Below are positions 1 through 6,548 of a stretch of DNA of 14,897 nt, in pieces (the stretch's first letter is position 1; the number at the start of each line of letters is the position of its first letter). Source of the stretch: JBGTLW01 sp041743835 (lineage in GTDB: Bacteria > Planctomycetota > Phycisphaerae > Phycisphaerales > Phycisphaeraceae); NCBI GenBank assembly GCA_041743835.1, contig JBGTLW010000288.1, forward strand, positions 1-14,897, written 5' to 3'. The notes beneath the pieces were generated by a model. That model ran no database searches and was not told the DNA's origin. It worked only from the letters and a program-made list of their open reading frames with translations. The translations under genes were made by a program, and so were the position numbers.

Positions 1-50
1 GCGACGATAGCGATCAAGAGTCGTGTGCGATGCCGCATGAGGTGAATCAT
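1..50 (-). CDS. Possible start of a further exported protein, cut by left window edge
   Basis: An ATG at 50, with a second in-frame ATG at 38, opens a frame that begins MIHLMRHRTRLLIAIVA and then leaves the window. A basic stretch (RHRTR) followed by a hydrophobic run is what a signal peptide or membrane anchor looks like, and third codon positions are G/C-rich here. The frame differs from that of the upstream repeat protein, which stays open across this segment, so either the two genes overlap or the upstream gene changes frame. No good Shine-Dalgarno sequence lies close upstream. The fragment is too short to name. Confidence 0.3.
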   Translation of the reverse strand, partial: MIHLMRHRTRLLIAIV

Positions 51-1593
51 AGCCCCGGGCGTAAGATGTTCGACAATGGCAGTTCCTTCCGCCCTGACCC
101 GCGACACCCAAGGGCCGCCGCATGTGCGCGGTGTACCGGGCCGGTGCCTCGTGCAGGTGCTTGGCCAGGCGCGGCGTTGCGGCTGGGAGGCGGAGTTGGG
201 TCGGCGGTTTCGGCTGAGCTTGCGGTGTGCGGGGCGTGGTGTCGTCGGGCGCGGCCGTCAGGATCGCAAGGCCCACCTCGATGCGCTGTTGGATCGTTGC
301 GTCTGCCGCGTGGCGCTCAAGGTCCAGCAGTGACCGACGCGCCAGGCCATCGGCACCGTCTCGCATCCATCGCTCGGCCTGCTCCATCAACGCCTGTTGG
401 CCCGCGACAGACCACGGGTGTCGGCGGTAGAACGCCAGCCGCGCCTGGGCGGTGGAGAGGTTGTCGCCTGTGCCGGTGTGAGTGGATAAAGCGGCGGCAC
501 GCTGCTGGGCCTCACGCAGCGGCGCCAGCCTCGACGGATCAAGTGATGCCAGCGCATCATCCAGGTAGGCCCACGTGGAGACCAGCCGCTGCGTTTCCCG
601 CGCGGTCAGCCGTTCGGGGGACAACTCATCGCTATAAACCTCCTCGATCTCGCGGATGCGGTTGGCAAGTTCATCCTCGGCCCAACGCGCGGGGTCCAAT
701 TGCCAGTCGTCGTCCCGCAGCAGCGTCGGCGGCTCTGGGGTTGGCCGATTCTCGTGGATCGCCGCCAGAAGTCCCTCACCGGTCTCACGCAACGGCGTGA
801 GCTCCGCGGCCAATGCCGGTTGAGTATCTGGGTTGGCGAGCACCTTGCTGATGTAGGCCAGCAACTCCTCGGCGTGTTGCGCCGCCCGCCCGTCCTGCCC
901 GGCCGCGCGATAGAACCTCACCCAGCCCAGCATCCGATTGGCTGTGGCCACCGGGTTGTTGGCGTCGCGGGCATCGAGGCGGTCCAGTTGCACAAGCACT
1001 TGGCGTGCCGCGAAGAAGTCGCCCCGTTGCAGCAGGGCCTGATGAATCCGCCACCATGCCGCACGCACAAGCGCCACATCGTTGACGTGCCCAGCCTCAT
1101 GCAGCGACCACAGCCGATCCGCCACATACTGCGGCCACGGGCCTGGGTTGTTGAACTCGTTCATGCGATCGTGCATCGCACGCAGCAGGTCCACCGCCTG
1201 CGCCGGGTTGGCTTCGCGCGTCGCGTCCACCCGCGCGGCCAGGACTTGCAGGCCCGTGTCCATGTGTGCGCCCAGACGGGTGAGCAACACGGACTGCTTC
1301 TTCACCGCTTCGTGCCGCTGCTCGGCATCAGGGAAGCGCTGCCCCAGCGCCCAGATCAGCCGAGCCTCACGCACCCGCTCGCTGCGCTGGCGCGTGGCTT
1401 CATCGTCGATCGCCTCGAGGTCCCCGGCCCAGGCGTCCATCGTCGCCTGATAGGTTGTCTTCCAGTCATCCGCCCACTTGACCTCAGCCTTGAGGTCCGC
1501 CTCGCGCAGCAGGTCCAGCCCACGCAGCAACACCGCCTCGCTATCCACCGCCTGTGCCACAGGCGCAGCGGCCAGCAGCGCAAAGAGCAGCAT
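1..1593 (-). CDS. Exported helical-repeat (TPR-like) protein, 3' end unresolved at the left edge
   Basis: This frame is open for 531 codons from an ATG at 1593 to the window edge. The N-terminus (MLLFALLAAAPVAQA) is a signal-peptide hydrophobic core. The frame extends upstream without a stop through RRRITRACLAHA, which would supply the basic n-region; in-frame ATGs at 1741, 1732 and 1770 are alternative starts. The body is rich in Ala, Arg, Glu and Leu and reads as paired amphipathic helices. A segment near residues 390-440 (HPWSVAGQQALMEQAERWM, then GLARRSLLDLERHA) resembles the helical N-terminal region of planctomycete PQQ-like beta-propeller proteins; that comparison is from memory. A Pro/Gln-rich stretch follows near residue 450. 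In the last ~30 codons base usage stops looking coding in this frame, so the true end or a frameshift lies near 50-110. The role is unknown, probably periplasmic. Confidence 0.6.
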   Translation of the reverse strand, partial: MLLFALLAAAPVAQAVDSEAVLLRGLDLLREADLKAEVKWADDWKTTYQATMDAWAGDLEAIDDEATRQRSERVREARLIWALGQRFPDAEQRHEAVKKQSVLLTRLGAHMDTGLQVLAARVDATREANPAQAVDLLRAMHDRMNEFNNPGPWPQYVADRLWSLHEAGHVNDVALVRAAWWRIHQALLQRGDFFAARQVLVQLDRLDARDANNPVATANRMLGWVRFYRAAGQDGRAAQHAEELLAYISKVLANPDTQPALAAELTPLRETGEGLLAAIHENRPTPEPPTLLRDDDWQLDPARWAEDELANRIREIEEVYSDELSPERLTARETQRLVSTWAYLDDALASLDPSRLAPLREAQQRAAALSTHTGTGDNLSTAQARLAFYRRHPWSVAGQQALMEQAERWMRDGADGLARRSLLDLERHAADATIQQRIEVGLAILTAAPDDTTPRTPQAQPKPPTQLRLPAATPRLAKHLHEAPARYTAHMRRPLGVAGQGGRNCHCRTSYARGYDSPHAASHTTLDRYRR

Positions 1594-1892
1594 CGCGTGG
1601 GCTAGGCAGGCGCGGGTTATACGGCGTCGCGCGAGGGCCGTGCGCCCTCGCGGCGCAACAGCACCCGCCCTCGGCGGTCCTTCGCAAGCATCACGCGAGG
1701 TCGCCGATTGGCACGGATGTGAGAAAGTCATTGCAGGCATGGATTGGTAGGATATTTGAAGAACCTTCATGGCGGCCAGGCAAGGCCTTCCTAAAAGTAC
1801 AAAGTGTTTTGGCGTGGCGCTCTTGAAGTCCTGGATGCTCATCCTGCTTTAGGGTTGTTCGGAGGTTTCATGACGCCAATCGCACCGCATGG
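1594..1892. other. Intergenic region between pseudopilin and repeat protein
   Basis: About 300 bases follow the pseudopilin stop. The left part may be coding if the repeat protein starts at one of its upstream ATGs. An AGGAAGG on the minus strand near 1790 is a possible but distant ribosome binding site for an ATG at 1770. A minus-strand 24-codon frame (1691-1617) is present but unsupported. There is a small GGATG/CATCC hairpin near 1838-1850 without a following T-run. I see no copy of the GCRATATTDC promoter box and no convincing terminator. Confidence 0.4.
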
Positions 1893-2690
1893 TCAGCGGC
1901 GGTCCCATTGGTTGGGGTTGGCGTTACGGATGTCGCCCAGCAGCGTCGGGTCTATGTACAGATCGTGCCACAGGCCTTTGGGGCCGGGGGTTTGCGCGAC
2001 GACGAGGCTGGCGTGGCCGTCGGCATAAAGCGTGTTGGCGCCGCTGCCGTGGCGGGTAAACGCCACACCGCCGCCCTCATCGGGGTGGGCGTAGGCGACC
2101 AACCAACCGCGCGGGTTATCGTTGCTTGCATTGATCTTGCTGTCCACAAGCACGATCGTTTTGGAGGGGTTGATGATCGACTCGAGTTGGGCCGGCGTGA
2201 GCAGTTCCTCTCCGCCCCAGCCCGCGCTTGAGTAAGACGGCAAGCCTATCGTCATGCCGTTGGCCCATCCCACCCCGCCCAGCCCGCCGTGGTTGTAGCC
2301 GAAGCTGATCCTGCCGCCTGGGTTGGCCGTGGGGGTGTTCCTGTCGTTGGGGCACCACAGCGGCCAGGACTCGGCATCCGCGGCGTTGGTCTGCTGCATG
2401 ACGACGGTGTACCAGTGCGGCGTATTGACCCAATTGGCGCTATTCATGTCTTTGTGGCGCGCGGGGAAGACGGACTTATTGTCCGCCAGGAACGTGCCGA
2501 ACTGAATCCCCATCTGCCGCTGGTTGCTGACGCACAGCGTCGTCCTCGCCGACTCGCGCGCGCCCTGCAACGCTGGCAGCAGCAGGGCGATCAGCAGCGC
2601 GATGATGCTGATGACGACCAGCAACTCCACAAGCGTAAAGCCGTTGGACGTTCGTGGCATTCGAAGGATGGTAGATGGGTTTCGCATCAT
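1893..2690 (-). CDS. Prepilin-like pseudopilin with H-X9-DG C-terminus (pseudopilin A)
   Basis: This 265-residue protein carries a type IV prepilin / type II secretion N-terminal methylation motif. A short basic leader ends in Gly17, followed by FTLVELLVV with Glu22 at position +5 and a long hydrophobic helix to about residue 42. The conserved ARESARTTLCVSNQRQMGI segment follows. A prepilin peptidase would be expected to cut before Phe18. Near the C-terminus His214 lies exactly nine residues before Asp224-Gly225, the H-X9-DG signature of planctomycete and lentisphaeral pseudopilins. The ATG at 2690 is chosen because AAAGG lies about eight bases upstream; a TTG at 2711 would add seven residues. 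It stands alone in its unit, 341 bp downstream of the preceding pseudopilin and with its own promoter box. It is probably an envelope protein; its substrate or partner is unknown. Confidence 0.9.
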   Translation of the reverse strand: MMRNPSTILRMPRTSNGFTLVELLVVISIIALLIALLLPALQGARESARTTLCVSNQRQMGIQFGTFLADNKSVFPARHKDMNSANWVNTPHWYTVVMQQTNAADAESWPLWCPNDRNTPTANPGGRISFGYNHGGLGGVGWANGMTIGLPSYSSAGWGGEELLTPAQLESIINPSKTIVLVDSKINASNDNPRGWLVAYAHPDEGGGVAFTRHGSGANTLYADGHASLVVAQTPGPKGLWHDLYIDPTLLGDIRNANPNQWDRR

Positions 2691-2775
2691 CGTAGAGCCT
2701 TTATGACGCAAACGTTCGATCGGGGGGCGATGGCTGGCAGTCGCTGGCCGTCGGCCCGTCCCGATTTACCAAAGC

Positions 2776-2837
2776 CGCACCGTTAGAGACGCCACGCATT
2801 ATCCCTCCGGCTTCGGGGATGACGGTCTCAGTGTGCG
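2776..2837 (-). ncRNA. Candidate structured leader RNA upstream of pseudopilin A
   Basis: Three stems nest inside each other in the predicted 5' leader. CGCAC (2776-2780) pairs with GTGCG (2833-2837). GAGAC (2786-2790) pairs with GTCTC (2825-2829). An apical hairpin has ATCC/GGAT (2801-2804 with 2817-2820) and CCG/CGG (2807-2809 with 2814-2816) closing a four-base loop. An alternative pairing, ACCGT (2779-2783) with ACGGT (2822-2826), would compete with the second stem. I do not recognise a known riboswitch class. Short GC-rich stems can arise by chance, so this is only a candidate. Confidence 0.3.
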
Positions 2838-2847
2838 TCGCGCAACG

Positions 2848-2866
2848 TACCCGCATCCTACGGGTA
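2848..2866 (-). repeat. Hairpin overlapping the -10 of the pseudopilin A promoter
   Basis: TACCCG (2848-2853) and CGGGTA (2861-2866) form a perfect 6-bp inverted repeat with a seven-base loop. It abuts the proposed -10 element (2866-2871), so it would sit at the transcription start. It could be a repressor site or a 5'-end hairpin on the transcript. Confidence 0.35.
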
Positions 2867-2907
2867 GTCTAGCACGCGCTGCCGGCGCGACAATCACGAA
2901 ATATCGC
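2866..2907 (-). promoter_or_regulatory. Promoter and GCRATATTDC box of pseudopilin A
   Basis: On the minus strand GCGATATTTC (2907-2898) is followed after four bases by TTGTCG (2893-2888, -35), a 16-bp spacer and TAGACT (2871-2866, -10). The same parts in the same order occur before both PEP-CTERM genes in this window, where the box-to-35 gap is two bases. Activity is inferred from this recurrence and from resemblance to sigma-70 elements. Confidence 0.5.
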
Positions 2908-2998
2908 CGCCGCATGTCGATTTTCACTCACACGGATGCGGGTGGGCGGCGTTCTGTGCGCGATGCGAGCAATGCCTGAATATGTTGACATCACGTTC

Positions 2999-3030
2999 AA
3001 AAACAGGCGTCACCGGGCTTGCCCGGCGTG
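2999..3030 (-). terminator. Putative intrinsic terminator after pseudopilin B
   Basis: Immediately after the pseudopilin stop the minus strand reads CCGGGC-AA-GCCCGG (3026-3013; 6 bp, or 5 bp with a four-base loop), then about nine bases, then five T residues (3003-2999). The T-run is farther from the stem than in classic terminators. The position at the end of the unit and before a new promoter supports the call. Confidence 0.45.
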
Positions 3031-3031
3031 T

Positions 3032-3829
3032 TCAGTTGAGCACTTCCGTGCCATCGCTTTCGTACCACTCACGGAAGCCCTGCCACGAGCCGTTGTTGTA
3101 ATGGGCGTTGTCGATTTCCAGGACGCCGACGGCATCAACGCGTGATGCGTGGCCGTCCATGAACAATGCTGCGGTGGTGTCCTGGTGCGCCAGCCATAGG
3201 CCGTTGGCACCCTGATGGTTGGCGCCGAACCTGATGCCCAGCGAAGGGTGGCCTGTGGGGACGGTTGTGCTGGTAAAGCTTCGGACGGTGCAGGCCACGG
3301 TAAGCAGCTTGCTCGGCCGCCTGACTTTTTCGACGTAGAAGCCCATGAACTCGCCGCCGGTCCACGTACCGGCAAACGGGAACGGGCGCATGTCGAAGCG
3401 CCAAAGGCCGTCGGAGGTGATGGTGGGTTGAGTGGCCCCGTACATGCCGTAGGTGCTGGCCTGGGTGTTGGGGCAACTGATGGCCTTGGCGTCGGCGATG
3501 TAGCCGGTGCCGAAGTCGAACTTGCCCTCATCGATGTATTCTTGAACGTAGAAGTAGAACCACCAGGCTGTCCCGGCATTGCCGGGTTGTGTGCGGGAGT
3601 TGGAGGGCATCATCAAGCGATTGTCCACGGCATAGTTATGTGTGCCGATGCCGATCTGCCGCTTGTTGCTCAGGCACAAGGTCGTGCGCGCCGCTTCCCG
3701 CGCGTTCTGGAGTGCGGGCAGCAGCAGGGCGATGAGCAGGGCGATGATGGAGATGACCACCAGCAATTCGATGAGCGTGAACCCGCCGGGCTTCCGCGGC
3801 AACCGCAGGTCGGGGGGTGTCGTTCGCAT
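3032..3829 (-). CDS. Prepilin-like pseudopilin with H-X9-DG C-terminus (pseudopilin B)
   Basis: This 265-residue pseudopilin has a basic leader (RLPRKPGG) ending at Gly16, then FTLIELLVV with Glu21 at +5, a long hydrophobic helix, and PALQNAREAARTTLCLSNK. His215, nine residues and Asp225-Gly226 give the H-X9-DG signature. The C-terminus (FREWYESDGTE) matches pseudopilin C (IREWFSRDGTW), so B and C are closer paralogs of each other than of A. The ATG at 3829 has GGAG eight bases upstream; a GTG at 3898 would add 23 residues but lacks that support and gives an unusually long leader. It lies 88 bp downstream of a PEP-CTERM gene with no visible promoter between, so the two are probably co-transcribed. 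It is followed by a putative terminator. Confidence 0.9.
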   Translation of the reverse strand: MRTTPPDLRLPRKPGGFTLIELLVVISIIALLIALLLPALQNAREAARTTLCLSNKRQIGIGTHNYAVDNRLMMPSNSRTQPGNAGTAWWFYFYVQEYIDEGKFDFGTGYIADAKAISCPNTQASTYGMYGATQPTITSDGLWRFDMRPFPFAGTWTGGEFMGFYVEKVRRPSKLLTVACTVRSFTSTTVPTGHPSLGIRFGANHQGANGLWLAHQDTTAALFMDGHASRVDAVGVLEIDNAHYNNGSWQGFREWYESDGTEVLN

Positions 3830-3917
3830 CGGATTCACTCCGTGTGGTCTTGGCCTGATCGGGGGAAAGTGGCGGACGGGCGTTGACCCCTCGGCCACGT
3901 GCGAAGCGCTCGGTGCC

Positions 3918-4766
3918 TCACGCCTCGCGTCGCCGCGATAGCATCAGCAGGCCTCCAAGCCCCATGAGCGCGAGCGAAGCGGGTTCGGGTATCTGGTTGA
4001 AGACGACTGCTGTCGTACCCTTGCTGTGGCCTTGCTTGCGATCGAGAAACACTTCGTCGCTATTGGCACCAGTCAGGTCGCTTGCGACGAGGCTGTCGTA
4101 GAACACGCCGTATGACTTGGTTGTGCCATGAGTACCAGAAAGGACCGACACTTCACCGTCGCCTGAACTCGTGTCGTAAAAAATAGTGGAAGATTCAACG
4201 TTGTCTGAGGCGGTGGAGACCAGCAGGAAGTCGTCGGCCCCGATCTCCCCGGGTGTCTCGCTTAGGATCGTGATGTCGCCCCCTGTCGAAACGCCGACCG
4301 CGCCAGCCACCGGATTGGCAATGTCCACGCCCAAGAGGCTGAAGGCCACCACGCCGAAGAATCCCGTCGGGTCGGCGGTGTGGCTGATCAGATCGGGTGT
4401 GAAGTCAATAAAGAGGTTATTGGATCCGGTGACGGGATTCGCCAGGTAGTAAATGGCTGTCCATTCGTCGTTGCTCTTTCGGCCAACTTGAGCCTGCATC
4501 ATAGGAACCCCGCCGTAGGTAACGACGGGTGTATCCGACGTTTGGCTAACTCCGTTGGCGTCGGCAACCCCGTAAATGGCCACGGCTAGGAAATTAGACG
4601 TGCTGTTGTAGGAAAGGTTGGTCGCATCGTCGCCAGCGTCCGCAACCTGGTGTGCGAAGATGTTGCTGCTGTCGATCGTTATGACGGACCGGGCATCCTG
4701 TGCGACAACTAACGCAAGACCTGTGATCGCAAGTGTGAGTGTTTGACGTGATCGGGTGAAGTTCAT
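3918..4766 (-). CDS. PEP-CTERM sorted surface protein (paralog 2)
   Basis: This 282-residue protein has a signal peptide (MNFTRSRQTLTLAITGLALVVA, cut probably near residue 26). The body is Ser/Thr/Asp/Gly-rich and probably beta-structured. The C-terminus reads IPEPASLALMGLGG, then a hydrophobic end and SRRREA: the PEP motif, membrane segment and basic tail that exosortase systems recognise. It is homologous along its length to the protein at 7433-6549, for example in DLTGANSDEVFLDRK versus DLSGTNGDEVVLNRQ, and VVFNQIPEP versus VVFNAIPEP. The ATG at 4766 is chosen because GGAGG lies just upstream and the signal peptide starts there; a start at 4805 adds 13 unneeded residues. It heads a unit with pseudopilin B. 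Its binding partner or ligand is unknown. No exosortase is encoded in the window. Confidence 0.88.
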   Translation of the reverse strand: MNFTRSRQTLTLAITGLALVVAQDARSVITIDSSNIFAHQVADAGDDATNLSYNSTSNFLAVAIYGVADANGVSQTSDTPVVTYGGVPMMQAQVGRKSNDEWTAIYYLANPVTGSNNLFIDFTPDLISHTADPTGFFGVVAFSLLGVDIANPVAGAVGVSTGGDITILSETPGEIGADDFLLVSTASDNVESSTIFYDTSSGDGEVSVLSGTHGTTKSYGVFYDSLVASDLTGANSDEVFLDRKQGHSKGTTAVVFNQIPEPASLALMGLGGLLMLSRRREA

Positions 4767-4814
4767 CTTGCCTCCAAGGTGGTTTGACACTGAAGTGGAA
4801 CTCAAGCAATAGTT

Positions 4815-4854
4815 AGTCTATCACATCTTTGTCACCGGGCAATCGCAATATCGC
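4815..4854 (-). promoter_or_regulatory. Promoter and GCRATATTDC box of PEP-CTERM paralog 2
   Basis: On the minus strand GCGATATTGC (4854-4845) is followed after two bases by TTGCCC (4842-4837), a 16-bp spacer ending in TGTGA, and TAGACT (4820-4815). Spacing is identical to the promoter at 7576-7615, and TGTGATAGA and the upstream box are shared between the two. The predicted leader is about 40 nt. The rest of the gap (4855-4981) holds only a weak GGGC/GCCC hairpin at 4959-4968 after the previous stop. Confidence 0.6.
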
Positions 4855-4981
4855 ATCATGCTGTGTTGAATTAACGTCATCCGGTAGGCTGCAAACCGTC
4901 GTGGCTGGCTGCAGAATCTGTCGAACGCCGTGCATGAGGGAACTTGGCTTAAACAGGCGGGCCAGCCCTTCTAGCTGCGGT

Positions 4982-5740
4982 TCATTCGGGCATCCAGGTG
5001 CCGTCCCGGCTGAACCACTCGCGGATGCCTGTGTTAAGCGGGCCAACGTAACCGTTCTTGAGATTTATCAACCCGTCTTCACCGACTGTCGTCGCATGGC
5101 CGTCATAGAAGAGCCCCGCAGTGGTCTCATTGAGGTGGGGTGTCCATACGGCTTTGTGCCCACCACCGGGGCCTTTGATATTTGTTGTGAACGTGTGATA
5201 TCCGTGATTGAATTTGCCGCTGTTTGTCCATACAGCCGTGCACGCAAACCCCATGACGCTGGAGGGGTACGGGTTAGCTTCGTGGATGATTCCATAGAAT
5301 GCCCAAACGGTCACCTTGCCGTTGCCGTTTGGCCTGTCCTCGCGGAGCTGCCTGAAGAAGGAAAATTGGCCATCAGCCGAGTTATCTCTGGGTTCGTAGG
5401 AGCCATAGACAGCCGTATCTTCGGACGCCGGGCAGTGTGCGATCGCTGGCTTTTTCGCATCGAGATAGTCCGGCACAAAATAATCGTGCCACCACTGCTT
5501 GCCCCCGTCCTTGAGCGGCCCAGTGGGAGATATGGAATCGTGATCGGCAGCATAGCTAAACATCGCGATGCCAGCCTGACGCTTATTGCTCAAGCAGAGC
5601 GTCGTCTTGGCGGCCTCACGTGCGTTTTGCAGTGCCGGCAGCAGCAGCGCGATCAACAGAGCAATAATGCTAATAGCGACCAGCAGTTCGATCAGTGTGA
5701 ATCCGCGGCGGGTGAAGCAAGGGTGATTCAAATGATGCAT
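4982..5740 (-). CDS. Prepilin-like pseudopilin (pseudopilin C, H-X10-DG variant)
   Basis: This 252-residue pseudopilin has a short leader ending in RRG (Gly13), then FTLIELLVA with Glu18 at +5, a hydrophobic helix, and PALQNAREAAKTTLCLSNK. Near the C-terminus His202 is followed by ten, not nine, residues before Asp213-Gly214, so the usual H-X9-DG motif has gained one residue. It ends IREWFSRDGTW, like pseudopilin B. The ATG at 5740 has AAGGAG six bases upstream. The gene begins 42 bp after the SGNH hydrolase stop and looks like the third gene of that unit. It is probably an inner-membrane-inserted pseudopilin that could assemble into a type II secretion-like filament or act alone; the partner machinery is not encoded here. 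Confidence 0.9.
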   Translation of the reverse strand: MHHLNHPCFTRRGFTLIELLVAISIIALLIALLLPALQNAREAAKTTLCLSNKRQAGIAMFSYAADHDSISPTGPLKDGGKQWWHDYFVPDYLDAKKPAIAHCPASEDTAVYGSYEPRDNSADGQFSFFRQLREDRPNGNGKVTVWAFYGIIHEANPYPSSVMGFACTAVWTNSGKFNHGYHTFTTNIKGPGGGHKAVWTPHLNETTAGLFYDGHATTVGEDGLINLKNGYVGPLNTGIREWFSRDGTWMPE

Positions 5741-5782
5741 CGTCAGCTCCTTGATCGCGAAAGAAAAGCCCGCAGCCTGGGA

Positions 5783-6538
5783 TCAAACTCGGGTGTCTTG
5801 CAGGAGCTTGATCGCGGCGTCGGCGAAGCGTTTGGCTAAGAGTTCGTAGCCCTCTTTGGTGAGGTGGAGGCCGTTGTGGTCGCCGTTGAGGTCGTCGGTG
5901 TCGATCCATGCGCGGCGATTGGGCTGTGCCTCGGCGAAGGCGACCTGGGCCTCGCGGACCTGCATCCAACTCGGGCGTTGATCGGGCTTGTCGTTGCCGA
6001 AGTCGCTGATCCGGCCGAGCACGAAGTGCAGGTCGTCCCGCTGAAGGTCCTGCGAGAGCTGGGCCAGCAGGCCCGATAGCGCGTCGGGGTAGATCTCGCC
6101 GTAGCCGGGGTGGTTGCCGTCGGCCTCGCCCTGCATCCAGACGAAGGTGACGCTGGCCGGGGCGGGTTTATCCTGCAAGGCCTCGGCGACCAAGGCCATG
6201 AGCGCGTCGTAATGGCGGCCGTTCTTGCCTTGGCCCTTGGGTTCCTGGCCCTCGGGTGCCTGCCAGTCTTTCCACCACATGCGGACGAGTTGGCCGCTCT
6301 TGGCGTGCTTGACGACGATGACCTCGTCATTCGGGAACGCAGCGGTGACCGCGGGGGTGAATGCCTCGGCCGGGTCGATCCTGGCCATGTTGGATTGGCC
6401 GGCGAGGATGAACAGTCGTATGGGCTTGGCCTCCTGAGCAAGGCAGTCTGCGGATACTGCGGTGAGTACGACAGCTATCGCGCACATCGCTGCACACCTG
6501 CTCCAGAGACATCGCTTTGGTTGGACAGGTGCGGTCAT
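5783..6538 (-). CDS. Exported SGNH/GDSL hydrolase, sialate O-acetylesterase-like (SASA)
   Basis: This 251-residue protein has a signal peptide with hydrophobic core CAIAVVLTAVSA and probable cleavage after about residue 35. ILAGQSNM carries the nucleophile candidate Ser49 and is block I of the SASA group. WMQGEAD (residues 135-140) corresponds to the WxQGE block. NGLHLTKEGYELLAKRF carries the catalytic His225. Asn222 stands where many SGNH enzymes have Asp in the D-x-x-H block, and I cannot tell which acid completes the triad. The family removes acetyl or other acyl groups from carbohydrates; the substrate here is unknown. The ATG at 6538 is ten bases after the PEP-CTERM stop, with GGAA just upstream, so translation is probably coupled. 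A longer frame to 6784 only runs antiparallel to coding logic over the PEP-CTERM 3' end and is rejected. Confidence 0.85.
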   Translation of the reverse strand: MTAPVQPKRCLWSRCAAMCAIAVVLTAVSADCLAQEAKPIRLFILAGQSNMARIDPAEAFTPAVTAAFPNDEVIVVKHAKSGQLVRMWWKDWQAPEGQEPKGQGKNGRHYDALMALVAEALQDKPAPASVTFVWMQGEADGNHPGYGEIYPDALSGLLAQLSQDLQRDDLHFVLGRISDFGNDKPDQRPSWMQVREAQVAFAEAQPNRRAWIDTDDLNGDHNGLHLTKEGYELLAKRFADAAIKLLQDTRV

Positions 6539-6548
6539 GCGATTTCCA

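Noticed and set aside
700..1605. 301-codon plus-strand open frame
   Set aside because: It is the antisense of the repeat-protein gene, is rich in His, Arg and Gln, has no recognisable domain, and the minus-strand frame has a signal peptide and better codon use.
1617..1691. 24-codon minus-strand frame (starts MLAKDRRGR) ahead of the repeat-protein gene
   Set aside because: Third positions are G/C-rich and it could be a leader peptide, but it lies in an alternative frame of the possible extended signal peptide and has no independent support.
1838..1850. GGATG/CATCC hairpin as terminator for pseudopilin A
   Set aside because: The loop is only two bases (or four with a 4-bp stem) and no T-run follows on the minus strand.
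2788..2826. Minus-strand translation containing VIPEAGG, resembling a PEP-CTERM motif
   Set aside because: There is no start codon, upstream body or following hydrophobic helix. The segment lies in the predicted leader and is better explained by the nested stems.
4959..4968. Terminator after pseudopilin C (GGGC/GCCC followed by TTT)
   Set aside because: The stem is only three or four base pairs and the T-run only three, too weak to annotate, although its layout resembles the better candidate at 2999-3030.
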